In this document: one piece after another, positions 52,547 through 64,000 of the stretch
Layout: every line of letters begins with the position of its first letter
Position numbering within the stretch: position 1 is the stretch's first letter
DNA from: Schizochytrium sp. TIO01
Lineage: Eukaryota; Sar; Bigyra; Thraustochytrida; Thraustochytriidae
Assembly (NCBI GenBank): GCA_004764695.1
Contig: SMSO01000006.1
Span: 662,859-726,858, forward strand
Direction of reading: 5' to 3'
Length of the DNA stretch: 64,000 nt
Position numbers and translations under genes: made by a program
The notes under the pieces: generated by a model
The model's input: only the letters and a program-made list of their open reading frames with translations
Databases searched by the model: none
Told to the model about the DNA's origin: nothing

Positions 52547-54398
52547 GTGCCTGCTTCTAGTTTCCCTTAAAATTCAGGACATTGCCAACCAATCTACCAA
52601 GATGGGAAGGTTGCGCGTAGAAGAAAAGGACGAGCACGGCGAAAAAGCAAAGATTGGTGAGCGATCGATGATAGGTGCATGAAACACACTCGAAGCTTCA
52701 GCTTCAAGTTATCCGCCTTTTGGCCACAGACGACTTGTTCGCTTTGGAAAGTGGCCATTTTCGACTTTGCTTACGTTCGAGAGCAGCTACGTGTATCTAG
52801 CTTACTAGAGCTATCGATCGCTACGCTCCGCTCGATGAAAATGCATATGCTCGACTGGTGGCAATTAATAGAAAAGAGGAAGACGGGGAAATGAACGAGT
52901 GAACGAGTGCATAATTGCTTAATTTTGCATAGACATGGCCCACATATCTATAATGACTAGACGTAATGGCCAGGCCACGAGATGAAATGAACGTTTATAT
53001 GGACAGAGCACTTCGCTCTGTAAGAGTGTAATTGCGGTCCATATAGAGTTTGTATGCATTTTGTTTGCGTCGCAGGTTAGCACAGCGAAGCGTGCGAATT
53101 TAGTTTCCAGCCTCCGTTGTAATGGCGTAGCACAGACATCTCCTTTCTGTTCAGTATTCAGGTTATTAATTATAACAAAAGGCACTCTTAACAAAAAGCT
53201 CCTGGAAAATAATATTCTGCTATATTACATGGTTCGAGGTCTCGCAACCTCTTGGAGAAATCTTTACTTTTGGTATTTATTTTTAAAGGAAAGAAAAAAA
53301 GATGATCAATGTTATGACTTATGACTACATATGAGCACTTTTTTCGTTGCATATCTTTTTTATTCTTTTTTGTTTTTCTGCTTATCTTATCATAGCATCA
53401 GAAATCTAATGCCGGGTACATCAACAGCGAGTGCATATCTAAAGAAAAAGACTAGTTGCCCCGCACGACTTGAACAGTTCTCAGAGAGGGCGATTACTCA
53501 CTGGAAGATTTTATCTGTGTTGCGAATCTCCTCCAGTAAAGCAATAAGCCCAATTCGTGTCAATGTTTTGTTTTTGCTTTGTATTTTTAATGAGCTAAAG
53601 AAGCACGTTATGGAAGTATCTTGAGCAAAAGGTTACCTTCGAATGTTCATGAGTATATCATTTTTATTTTAAATTTGTAAAATTTAAATTTAGTGAGAGT
53701 ATGTGCCCACTAATACCAATCGCGTCGAGTCAACTCAGTCTGAATCCTGCCCTGCTTCTTTTGTGAATTCCCGGCTCACGAATTTTCGGCCATAAGGACC
53801 AATTAAAAAAGGAAAAACTTTATACGTGTGTGTAATAAAGAATGCGCTCATCGACGCAGTTTGTTTGTCTAAACTCGTACCTGAACTGCTCCCACTCATA
53901 CAATGCATCAATCATGCTCTCTCTCTCTCTCTCTCTCGCGAAGTCCTGGCTAACTCGCTTCGAAGCAGCTTGCAGCAAGCAGTGCCATTGCGATCCTCAT
54001 TTCAAAACACCAAAAGGGAAACGAAACCAACCATTCTCGAGTTTTTTGGATGCAGGGAAAGAAAGCCTGAGGAATTCACAGATGCACACTGCCCCTCCAA
54101 AGAAGAAAAACGTGGTGTCAGAGCTCGTAAATGAAGAGTCTTTCTTCTGGCGATGTGCTGCGATGAGAGAGAGCCCATCCGCCATGCATCTCGTCCATTC
54201 CTCAACTGCCATCGCTGGCGCTGCACGGTCCTCTTTGCGTATCGGTGCTTGCACTCAGTTGATTCGCTGGTTGGTTGGTCACTTTATCGTTTCCGGCGTT
54301 GGCTTCTTTCTTCGTCTGCTGAGGTCACAGATTTCATGGGTTCATGACGAATCCTTTGCACATACATGAAACATGAAAAAAAATCATTCCAACTTAAA

Positions 54399-54422
54399 AG
54401 ACAGCTTAAGCTTAAGCTGTCT
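54399..54422. repeat. 24-bp perfect palindrome
   Basis: AGACAGCTTAAG is followed at once by its exact reverse complement, CTTAAGCTGTCT, giving 12-bp arms without spacer. It lies between two GC-moderate blocks. It may be a dimer-binding site or a cruciform-prone element. Confidence 0.9.
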
Positions 54423-54944
54423 GCGTCCATCATCGCCACGCCGCGGTTCAGCCCTCTGCAAATAACGCAGATTGATCCGCAGGCCGTCGCTCTGAACACG
54501 ATGATTTCGCTTACCTCCGCCTCCGTTTCCCCCTTGGCTGCGGCGTCCGCTCTGTCCATGTCGAGAGCGGCACAGCTTTGCTCTCTCCTGCGCTGCCAAT
54601 CTGTTCTGTTCAGGCCCAAGCTCAGCGACGCGTAGATACAATGACACATATACGGATACATACATCTCTAAATACATCCATCCATGGACACAGTGATATA
54701 TAGATATATGGATAGATAGATACAGAGACACATGATCGATGTACCGAGAGATGGCCATTCTCAAGTGCATGCGATCTCGCCTAGCTGCCTTCTAGCGTCT
54801 TCTCTAGCAGTCCTGGGTCCAATCTTCTTGCCTCTCCTCTCTCCTTCGCGGCGTCATGCATCATCCATCATGCACCTGTCTCTCTCCCTTCCTCGCAGCC
54901 CATGGACGCCCTCTCCTTCGCGGCCTCCTGCCTGTGCGTCTGCG

Positions 54945-54986
54945 TGTCTGTCTGTCTGTCTGCCTGCGTGCCTGCCTGCCTGGCTG
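54945..54986. repeat. (GTCT)/(GCCT) tetranucleotide repeat
   Basis: GTCT units pass into GCCT/GCGT variants. ORFs through it are Cys/Ala/Leu-rich artefacts. Confidence 0.85.
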
Positions 54987-55063
54987 TCAGTTTACCCCTG
55001 CGCGGAGCGGCAGGCAGGCAGGGTCGTGCGCTGGGCCGAGAGTCAGGCCTCATGATCGTACGC

Positions 55064-55141
55064 TCTCTCTGTTCAAGTTCGTTCTCTCTGTTCAAGTTCT
55101 CTCTGTTCAAGTTCGTTCTCTCTGTTCAAGTTCGTTCTCTC
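55064..55141. repeat. 19-bp minisatellite
   Basis: Four copies of TCTCTCTGTTCAAGTTCGT, one shortened by four bases. This is a longer-period repeat than the microsatellites around it. Confidence 0.9.
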
Positions 55142-55240
55142 CCATTCGTAGAACACTGACCAGAAGAAGTAAAGATCCATTCATTCCATTCATTGAGTCG
55201 TGGAGTAGGCCAGAGGCGCTGACTTCGTTCTGCTCTTCTG

Positions 55241-55291
55241 TCACTCACTCACTCACTCACTCACTCACTCACTCACTCACTGACTTACTCA
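55241..55291. repeat. (TCAC)n tetranucleotide repeat
   Basis: Ten perfect TCAC units, then three degenerate ones. Confidence 0.95.
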
Positions 55292-55654
55292 CTGAGCGAG
55301 CGACAGATTCCGTTTCGTGTCGTGCCTTGAAAAGCAGGCGGCCGGAGGCAAAGAAGCAGAGGGGAAAGGAGCAGAGAAGATGACGACAGAGAAAGAACGA
55401 GGGCAAGGAGGCCAGCCACTGTAGTAGCAGGCTAAAGCAGGCTAGAGCAGGCTAAAGCAGGCAGGCAAATAAAGGTTTTGAGGGGTGGGAGTTATGTTTA
55501 GGTATACCGGTTAGCTGCTGTAGCTGCGAATGGGTAGTGAGGCTGTTCTTCTTCGTAAAAGAACTGAAAGTAAGTAAGTAAGTAGTATAATAAAATGCCC
55601 CATCCGAGTCCGCTTATTTTTTTGTTTGACACCACGTACTATAAGCAAGAAAGA

Positions 55655-55685
<31 letters not shown>

Positions 55686-56325
55686 TTTTTAAATAAAAGG
55701 AAGAATAAAATACGGTTTTCTACTTTAATTAAAAAAAAGAGAAAATGAAACAAAGTGTTTTTTGTTTTGTTTTTTTTCCTTTTCGAAAGCTTCGATTTTA
55801 ATACAGATTCTATTTACTTCCTTTTCAAACTATTTATATCTAATTTTTGAAGTAATTGTAATAGCAATAATAATAAAATAGGGACATATGAAGTGATGTG
55901 TATATATGCAGCAGTGTGCTATGCTAGCTGTCCACTGCTAACCATAACTATAGTAGTAATGGTACATTTCGAATTTGCACAACACTCTTCAGCGACTTCC
56001 CAAAAGGACAAATGAATGTCGTCAATAGTCAATATATTGCAAAAAAGGCCTCCATAGAAATAATAATAGAGAGAAGATCTCGCGTTTTCCTCTAATCCCA
56101 ACATATCATATTACATGCTCCAGTTCGTCTATTTTGAGTCTTTCAATCGATAAGTGATCCTCTCCGCTTAAAACCCCATGTTCCCCCACTGTTCTTTTTT
56201 CCCGCCTGTCCTATTGCACTCCTACTGTTTCCCTCTAGGCCCGAAGTGCCTCGCCTCGCTCCCACCCAATGACACCCATGGACGTGACGGAGGGCGTTCG
56301 GCGATGCCAGTAATTAATTAATTAT

Positions 56326-56400
56326 AAGGAAGGAAGGAAGGAAGGAAGGAAGGAAGGAGTAAGTAAGTAAGTAAGTAAGTAAGTAAGAAAGAAAGAAAGT
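56326..56400. repeat. (AAGG)(GTAA)(GAAA) compound repeat
   Basis: Eight AAGG units pass into eight GTAA units and then GAAA units, all purine-rich on the plus strand. Confidence 0.95.
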
Positions 56401-56883
56401 AAGAAAGAAACAGGCCAGTGAGTAAGTAAGCCAGTAAGTAAGTTAGTTGATTTATGAAGTAAAAGCAAGTGAGGAGTAAGCTCTCAAAAGACCGCCTTTC
56501 CTGTCCAAAGATCGCTCGCTTCCGGGCCAGGGCTCTCTGAGGCGTGTTGCTTTGCTTCGAGCCAAAGAAATAAAGGAACACTTTATTTATCTACTTATTC
56601 ACTGATTCTCAAGCTGAGCTGAGCTAGTATCTCGCGCGCCTGCACTTATCAAATTCAACTTGCAGAAAAGGCAGACAGGAAAAGGCAAATATTATGGTCC
56701 TTTCGGCCATGAACGAACGAATGAACGAATGAATGAATGCTTCGAGGCCAAGTTGAAGATTGCCGCCAACGACAACAACGACAACAGCGAAGAAGGCCAC
56801 GGCTTGGGCCCTCAGAGCAATTTCCCCTCAGCGATCGATACGCGAGGTTCGTTGAAATGAATGTCTCCGATCGATGAATCATT

Positions 56884-56884
56884 T

Positions 56885-56930
<46 letters not shown>
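56884..56930. repeat. (CAAT)n tetranucleotide repeat
   Basis: Eleven or more perfect CAAT units. Confidence 0.95.
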
Positions 56931-57507
56931 CGTTTTCACACAGGAGCAAAGGTGACCTCTCAGCAGCCATTGACGCATACATATGCTCGAACATCATAGC
57001 ACTGCCTAGTACTTACCTACCCAGGAACCCACTGGCAATGTACAAGCTCATGCACTAACCTTCTTTCTTACTTACTTACTTAGTTACCTCTAGAGAATGT
57101 CAGAGCATGGAAATGCGCACTTTTCGATCAAGATTGTTGGCGTGATACTACACGCAAATAAGGAGAAGGTAATACATAGCCTGTTAATATTGCTCCTACC
57201 AAACTGCAATACCTGCTACTTTATTGCGCTGCTCCGTTGAAGAAGAGAAAGATCCGATTATTTAGGGAGTTAACGCAGCCTCGCGTTCTGAAGTGTCACA
57301 TGCATTTAACAGCCATGGACAGAAGCGGACTTTGGTCTTGAAAAGAGGATAAAGCTCGCCTCGATAGAGAATACGTCTCGACTTCACGATCGATCGATCT
57401 TCCTCGTGCGAAGAAGATCTTTTGCTTTCGTACGTTTACTTTCAGGACCGGTCTCAGAAGAGACTGATTCCTCACGATTTGTAGCATCACCATTCAACCT
57501 ACCATCG

Positions 57508-57589
57508 TTCATTCAGCAGTTCATTCAGCAGTTCATTCATTCATTCATTCGCTCTCTCACTCACTCACTCACTCACTCACTCACTCAAT
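57508..57589. repeat. TTCATTCAGCAG / ATTC / ACTC compound repeat
   Basis: Two 12-bp TTCATTCAGCAG units run into (ATTC) and then (ACTC) units. Confidence 0.9.
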
Positions 57590-58268
57590 CGACAGCCCAA
57601 TCGTTGGCATTGAAAGCACTTCAAACTAACTGCTCAACCAAAGCAGTCGTGTCCACCTCTGCTCGAAGCGGTTTCTTTCTGTGAATGAGATTCTTCTGTC
57701 TTGACATTAGCTGTCCGTTCGAGACGACGCCGCTGCCATGGAGGCCGAAGAAGCCTCAATCGGCAAGAGCCTGCTCCGCTCTGAAGTAGGGACCACCACG
57801 CTCCAGCCTAATCTGCGTGGAATCATCCACTGAAGCAGGGGCCTGGGCCCATTCATACACGGCACAGCAGACAACTTTGGTACCTGGGTGGCAGTGCGTG
57901 GACCGAAGCTGGCTCGCCAATTTCAAAGCGTAGCTCAAACTGGCGAAAGGAGAACCGTCGTAAGCCTGGTCAATGCGTTGTTTGTTGGATTCTATTCAGT
58001 TTGTGAAAAACCAACTTTAATGTGCAGAGAGACCGCGGGATGAACACGAAGTCATTTGCGAAGAGGCGGCACTCAGACCTATTCAACAATAGTGTGCTGC
58101 TCTGAGAAGGAGTGACATTAGAGCAGATTGGGTCCATAATAGAACTTTGGGCTCATTACCTACCATTCACTTTCGAACTTCGGTGGTGTGCGAAACAGTG
58201 CATGCAAATCTGGCACATCACTATTCACAAGAAAGCCAGCCCCTAGAACTGCTACAGACAAACAGCCA

Positions 58269-58338
58269 TGCATTTTTTGCATTTGCATTTGCTAGTTGCG
58301 TTTGCATTCGCATTTGCATTTGCTGGTTGCATTTGCGG
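58269..58338. repeat. Degenerate GCATTT hexamer repeat
   Basis: GCATTT/GCATTC/GCTAGTT-type units repeat roughly every six bases over 70 bp. Confidence 0.75.
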
Positions 58339-61300
58339 CTATTCTGCGAAATGCACTGCGTTCAACTCGTGATTGCCGATACTATGTACCTTCAAATACC
58401 AAATCTCTTAGCGGGAGGGCTTGATGGGAAAGTAAGAAAACCAGCGAGGGTGTGCACTCCCGTTACACGCAGTGATCTAAGTTAGGGGTGCCTCACGTTC
58501 AAGTCCAAGTTATAGCATGATCGCCTAAACTCAAATTGTGGCTGCATATCTACCTACGCACAGGACTTAAGATACATAAAGGAGAACTTTTGGACCGAGT
58601 GCGATGTCCCAAGTTTGGTAAATCACCAACTAAATTGGACCAAAGCTCACGGTCTTGCTGCAGACTTAGAGCAGCACGGGTGTTTCACATGCACAAAGCC
58701 AAATAGATTGACCTGCGATAAGCTTCATGTCCACACACGCAGTTTGAGCTCTACTCGGTTGTGAAGTAGTTTCTTCGCTTTTCGCATAAGACTGACAACA
58801 CAGACTAAAGAAGAGATACAGAAAAGGCGACCGAGTTCATTCCTGTGCAAGCGATTTGTATCATTTCTATGTGGCAAGATAGTTAGTTAAATGGCACCGC
58901 TTCGCCTTAAGTCTTGCGACACAGCATAAGCGGTCGTGGCGTTCGCGGGTCTCTGCTTATTTGTTTTAGTCTCTTTCTTGCCATTACCACTGCGGTAAAC
59001 TTTAATTTAAACAGTTTAGTCGAATTAAAAGTCTATCTGAGTGGCCACGAGCAAAAGAGTCCGGACATTGGGAAGATGTCCCTACATTCTAAACATCATG
59101 TATTCTTTTTTCTTTTTTCATTAAAGAATTAAGTTCATTATTATGGTGCCTGGAGAAAGCTTTAGAGTGTAAATTAAAATCAATTGCTTCAGGTTTTGGG
59201 TGTTTATGCAGGTAAGGAATTGATCAAAAAAATCTGACTGGCGAGAATAATATAATACAACCCAGGTAGATAAGGCTTATGGAGCCTTGGCTTGATGCCT
59301 ATTTAGGTCGACCGATTTCATGACAGGAGTTTTCTCGGGGTTCTGTGAAGCTGAAAACACGAAGCAAGAGACTTTTAAAATGATGAAAGGGAGCCTAATA
59401 GCCCCTGTCTTTTTATTTATTTATTTGTTTGTTACTTATTATTTATTATTTTAAATTCCAACTTTTAAATTAGTACTTGGCTGTTTTTATAAAATCGATT
59501 GCCTCATTCTTTCCATACTAGTATCTGTATCATTCAGAGAGTCCATCATCTTTCTACAGCCCAGCATCATGCAACCCAGAACATATATAGCTCATACTTA
59601 AAACAATGCAAATACATAGCACTACTTACCTGCTCACTATAGGCAATCTTTCTCATACTGATAAAACTGTGCCGTGCATTTATCATATGTACAAAAAATA
59701 ATGGACAGGAACATTACCTCTTAATATGATTGTTATTGTTTACCATAGCCAATCATGGACGGCAAATGAATACCTCAACAACTGTACTAGAGCTGATCCA
59801 CAACGACATGAGAACATTGCATCAAACTTTGATGCAATTCTAGCATACTCAAGCTGCTGACTTGCAAACCAGAGCTCGGTCATCCACTTCAGCAGCTATT
59901 CTAAAACTAGCGTGGGAGGAGTAGTTAAGAACCCTTATTTTATGTGAGACATCTATCTACCTCGGCTGATAGTGTCCATCGGATTTATTTACACACTCAT
60001 CTTTGCCATCGTTCTTCTACCAGGTGCAGCAAATTTTTATTTAATTTAGTTTTAAATAAAATTCATGTTTATGTAAAAAGCTACAAGGAAAGTTTTTTTG
60101 TTTTTTTGTTTTTTAAAAGTAATATGCCTATGCCTCTAGGCTAGATCCTATCAATACTAGCCAGGTATTCCATTCGGGAACAATACCAAGGAGAAATTAG
60201 CCAGCTTACTTCTTAGCGATCTTCCCGAGTAAGCTGCCGAGGAGATCAGAATCTCAATCGTTTGGTGATTGATATCGGATGCCACTCATTAGACAAACTT
60301 GAAGAGCATCACAGTGAATTCAGCACGTATGACAACCCTAAATCAGCCCGCCTTATCAGAACCAAGCATAAGCACGACGTGGATGAAATCTGTCTGAAAC
60401 AAAACGATAAGGGGAGATCTATTGACAGCTAGGAGTGCCAACAAACTCTTTTTTCTTTTCTTTTTTCCCTTTTACTTCCTTTTCTTCGTAATCTTTTGCC
60501 TCTGTTTCTGTCTCTGTCTCTTTTCCGGATTGACTGGAGTGACCCCAACTTTTATGTATTATGGGTAGAGGCCACCCACTGCTTCTGTACCGACATATAC
60601 GCGTATGTATGTCCATATCCATGTTCATTCTCCCATTTACAATTGCTACCCTGCAAAATTACATCGGGGAAAAGCGAGAAGAAGAAGAACTTACTTTAGG
60701 TTGTAGCTAGTTCCTGCTGGGATGACAGTTTTGCCGAACTGGAAACACCCCATTGTTTCGCATGGCGTTTGCAGTTTAGTGCCTCTTCTATGGCATCATG
60801 CCACCTCTTTTCAGAAAAAGACTTTCAGACGGAGACACACGAACCAAATGTCATAATTCGAGCAAGCCCTATGTGCTACAAAATTCTAATCTCTTGCCAA
60901 AGTTTGCACACACCTAAACAACTGTAGCCCCACTGAGTAATATGCGCTTTCCAGAGAAGTTAAATCGCTGAAGAGATCACACTTTGGATAAACTTGCAGT
61001 GTCTACTCACAAGAGCAACTTTCAAGTGTAAAACATCATACAATCGAATGCACAGAGGGGTACTACAGACCCGCAAGAGCAATAGTTTTGGGACATCGAA
61101 ATTCATTGTTCGCAGTCTTTCTCCTGAAAAGAAACATTCTACCTAGCTAGTAGTTTTTAATGTGCTTAAAAATAAAATAAACTATAAACAATAAACTAAA
61201 GGCTAACAGTGGTACATAATAGATAGATACTCGTTATAAGAATTTAAGTTCTCTTTTTCTGTTCGTTCTTATCAGCATTTTTAGTCCTATTTATAATTTT

Positions 61301-64000
61301 TTGAGAAGGCAAAAAATTCGACAGAGGAACTAAAAAGGCGTAAGACGTGTGTCCTGGGTTTCATACTATTTGTTTTACAAGCAGAGCAAAGAGACAGCAA
61401 CACAACAAAATAATTGAGTCACAATTTTTCACGTTTATTTGTATCTAAGAGTTATATCATAGTTGTTGCATTAGGATGGTTGACAGTTTTCATATTGTTT
61501 GATGACCGATTTGTATTGTATGGGGTGTATTTAATTTAATTTTTCAAAAGTTCGATTTTGATCACCTACTCGCTCTGAATCGATCACTTCCTGTCTGTAG
61601 AGAGAGGAAATGCTAATATTATCCATGCGACAAATTTGAGCACACCCACGTTCGTGTCTGAAACTTGAACTAAAACTTTTCAATATCTAAAGTACTGTAA
61701 ATCTTGCTCAATTATAAATTTGAATTCAGCTTCACACGCGACGAATTTGCATCGTCCTATTCTCTCTTTTTTAATGTACCATTAACGATCCTTCAACCCA
61801 TACAGCTTTAAATCATCACATCTATTTACATTTCCCAAATCCAAATGTGTAGTTAAAAATTAGGACTAAGTGAAGGGTTTTATGTATTTCAAATTGAAAA
61901 GTAAAATTAGGTAGATTGTGGAATGTATACCGGGTCTTAGTAAGAGCAGTTATTGATGGGCATTGATACTCTTAACAGAAGCGATGTTCTCCCGATGAGG
62001 AACTCTATGTTTCTTCCATTTTCTCTAAACAATATCAATGAGAGGCTCCTCTCTTCCTGTTTCATGGAATACGGAGGTGCGTCCATCAAATGCACACTTA
62101 TTAAACGGGAGCTAGTGCATGCTGAGCCGATTGAATACTGACTAAACTAACTATCTTTCGGCACCAAATGCCATGCCATCTCTTTCCTGTCTAGTGGTGA
62201 ATTAACCTACTGCGACCATGTGAAGTGTTAGCCTCCAGGGCGTTAGAATCAACGACACAGACAGATACGTCTGCGTTACACTCGTTGCGTTTACACCCCA
62301 CGACTGCTTCCCGCAAGGCTTCTGTCGTTCTTTTCCCATTGTCGTTCTTGCTTTCCCTAAATTGAGAATCTCGATTTTCTTCTTCCTTGAAATCGTCGAT
62401 GGCGTTTTCGTTGCTTTAAACATTATAGTTTTCTTTGCTCTTTTTCTTAAACTCTATTTGTCTTCTTCTCTCTTTTTCAACTTGTATTACCTTCACCAAC
62501 TGTATCTTGAGCTGACGTAGAACTCAAAAGTTAATCTATTATTTTATTCCTAACAAAGCCGTATTTTATTTTATTTTGTTTAATTTTTTTTGCAAAGAAT
62601 AAGAGATATTTGGGCAGCAAGTGTATACCTCTAGAGAAGAGGTAATAAAGGGCCATGTGGAACATATATTTTAAAGTAGAGAAGCGACTCCAAAATCTTC
62701 AGGGCAATTTCTGCATAGACACGTGCATTCCCGCTTTTGGCAGCCAGAACAGGAACGCAACTGTTTACAACGGGCATGCCTCAACCGTTGCAGCAAAACT
62801 TATTTTACTACATTCCGTGAAGCGCTTCACTTTCGGAATCGGCCTACGAGACATTGAGACATAGTTTGTCGACTTGTGAGTGTCGTCGCCCACGCAGAGC
62901 TAGCTAGATTTCACCCCCATCATATGAACTGGGTGAAAGACATTATCATCAGTGGTCGCAGGCATTGTAATGTTTTGGTGTCAAAGTCTTCACGGTTTGA
63001 AGCTATTCCCATTGCCAGCATCGTTACAACGTGCGTTTGCTGAGACACAAAAGAGCAGCGTATTGGTGGTAGAAGATGTTTCAGCCAACGGGCTGGAGTC
63101 TGCGGTTCAGTAATGTGTAGCTGGTGCTTGAAGCGACAAGCTTTGTCTGGTTCATCTTGTGGTATCGCATTTTGTTAAAAACCTCCCACTATGTTGCTAA
63201 TAGCTCCTTCTTGCGAATGTCAGTGCCAAGGTAGGTAGGCAGCTTGGGAGGAGGACTTTAGCGAACTCAAGCAGCAGGACGACTCCTTACGAGCTCGCGA
63301 CTTGACGGCCAGTCAGTCAGGGCATGCACGCCTTCCATTTATAGTGCAAATGTGCATGCTTCCTAAAAGATACCTCTGCAAGTAGCTAGCCTTGAAGATA
63401 GTTGCAAAGGAGCTAACTAACTATAAACATGTTTTAAAGATCTCGGTGGCTGCTGCAAAATTCTCCGTCTCATATATCTTAATTGCTTATTATGTGTAGA
63501 TTGTCTAGCTTGAGATGGACGTTCAGGTATGCTATGCACGCTGCAAAAACTAACAAGAGTTGCTAGTACTAGGTAGTAAGTAGGTGGTAGGCTTTTTGAA
63601 AAAAAGAATAAGTTTGTTTTCATTCATTTACAAAAGAAGGAAAGTTTACGTTTTGATAAAATGAAAATGAAAATATTAGGATGAAATCTCTGCTCCTTCA
63701 CTTGACCCAGGCGAACATTGATTAGACGGTCTGAACAAGAAACCGCCTTTCAGCTCCCATAATTGTATAAACTCCGGCAGCAGAGAACCTTCCCACGAGT
63801 CGCACTGGTCTTCTAGTCAAGGCGATCCTTCTTTACAGAGCCATTTGTACTTGAATCGGCGCAGAGGTCGAACCTCCTCCCCACGCGGCCATGCGGTGCA
63901 TCAGCAGCAAATAGTCTTACGAAGTTATGTGCTGTGCACGTGCACATTCTGTCCACTGTAAATGAACCAGCTTGAACTGGTCCAGAGCCATTCGCTACAA

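Larger units (their letters stand above)
40891..64000. other. 23-kb gene desert
   Basis: No ORF above 175 codons occurs, and none of those present shows a known domain, despite the compact gene block beside it. The DNA alternates between AT-rich tracts, simple repeats and GC-moderate blocks (46.9-47.2, 50.5-50.8, 53.8-55.4, 56.5-56.9 and 57.3-57.7 kb). It holds exon-like fragments with splice signals (51.97-52.23 kb; a donor GTAAGT after an open stretch at 45.85-46.0 kb), but no complete gene model. I found no tRNA box pairs, snRNA cores, terminal inverted repeats, reverse-transcriptase or transposase ORFs. Possibilities: long non-coding RNA genes, an intron-rich gene I cannot assemble, pericentromeric or subtelomeric DNA, or decayed mobile DNA. 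Confidence 0.5.

Noticed and set aside
53842-54369. 175-codon plus ORF in the desert
   Set aside because: Two plus frames and a minus frame are open over the same stretch; it has no domain and its composition is not typical of the confirmed genes.
54868-55383. Overlapping ORFs of 80-175 codons around 55 kb
   Set aside because: They translate microsatellites and the 19-bp minisatellite (CT-, TGCC- and TCAC-rich) and are low in complexity.
63845-63885. GGTTCGACC (minus strand), B-box-like
   Set aside because: The T-arm stem does not pair in the required register and no A box lies at the right distance.

Overview
This is eukaryotic nuclear DNA, most likely from an intron-poor, free-living protist. 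A stramenopile of the labyrinthulid/thraustochytrid kind is my guess, but it is inference. Seen directly: long single-exon ORFs separated by AT-richer, microsatellite-laden spacers; at least one clear GT-AG intron (in the gamma-glutamyltransferase gene) and a likely second gene with a TACTAAC branch point; and families found only in eukaryotes (PIG-S, KATNAL2, ESCRT-III Snf7/CHMP4, a Dispatched/Patched-like RND protein). No tRNA, rRNA, prophage, CRISPR array or transposon ORF could be supported.

Layout. Positions 1-6.3 kb hold no supportable large gene. They contain a possible internal exon (2.0-2.2 kb), a string of GC-rich islands between tetra- to hexanucleotide repeats (2.9-5.9 kb) and a short ORF resembling a signal peptide. 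From 6.3 to 40.8 kb there is a gene-rich block, mostly in convergent and divergent pairs: THAP-like zinc-finger protein (+), gamma-glutamyltransferase with one intron (-), CAMK-type kinase (+), PIG-S (-), M13 metallopeptidase (+), a small membrane protein (-), bacterial-type MFS transporter (+), Dispatched-like RND transporter (+), KATNAL2-like katanin (+), a multi-repeat proline-rich protein with paired CxC-H fingers (+), acyl-CoA-binding protein (-), a small candidate spliced gene (-), a C-terminal J-domain protein (+), calcium-activated nucleotidase/apyrase (-) and CHMP4/Snf7 (+). From 40.9 to 64 kb there is a striking 23-kb gene desert with AT-rich tracts, long tetranucleotide repeats, a 24-bp perfect palindrome and scattered exon-like fragments with splice signals.

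The genes are not an operon or one pathway. They cover membrane and secretory functions (PIG-S, apyrase, RND, MFS), membrane remodelling and the cytoskeleton (CHMP4, KATNAL2, the proline-rich repeat protein), peptide and glutathione breakdown (M13 peptidase, GGT), lipid carriage (ACBP), chaperoning and signalling. The least-described items are the proline-rich protein with three FY-x3-DP repeats and two identically spaced C-x14-CxC-x6-H fingers, the THAP-like protein with its three-copy upstream repeat, and the desert itself. Several ORFs open at GTG or TTG in frame; I moved those starts to the first well-placed ATG.
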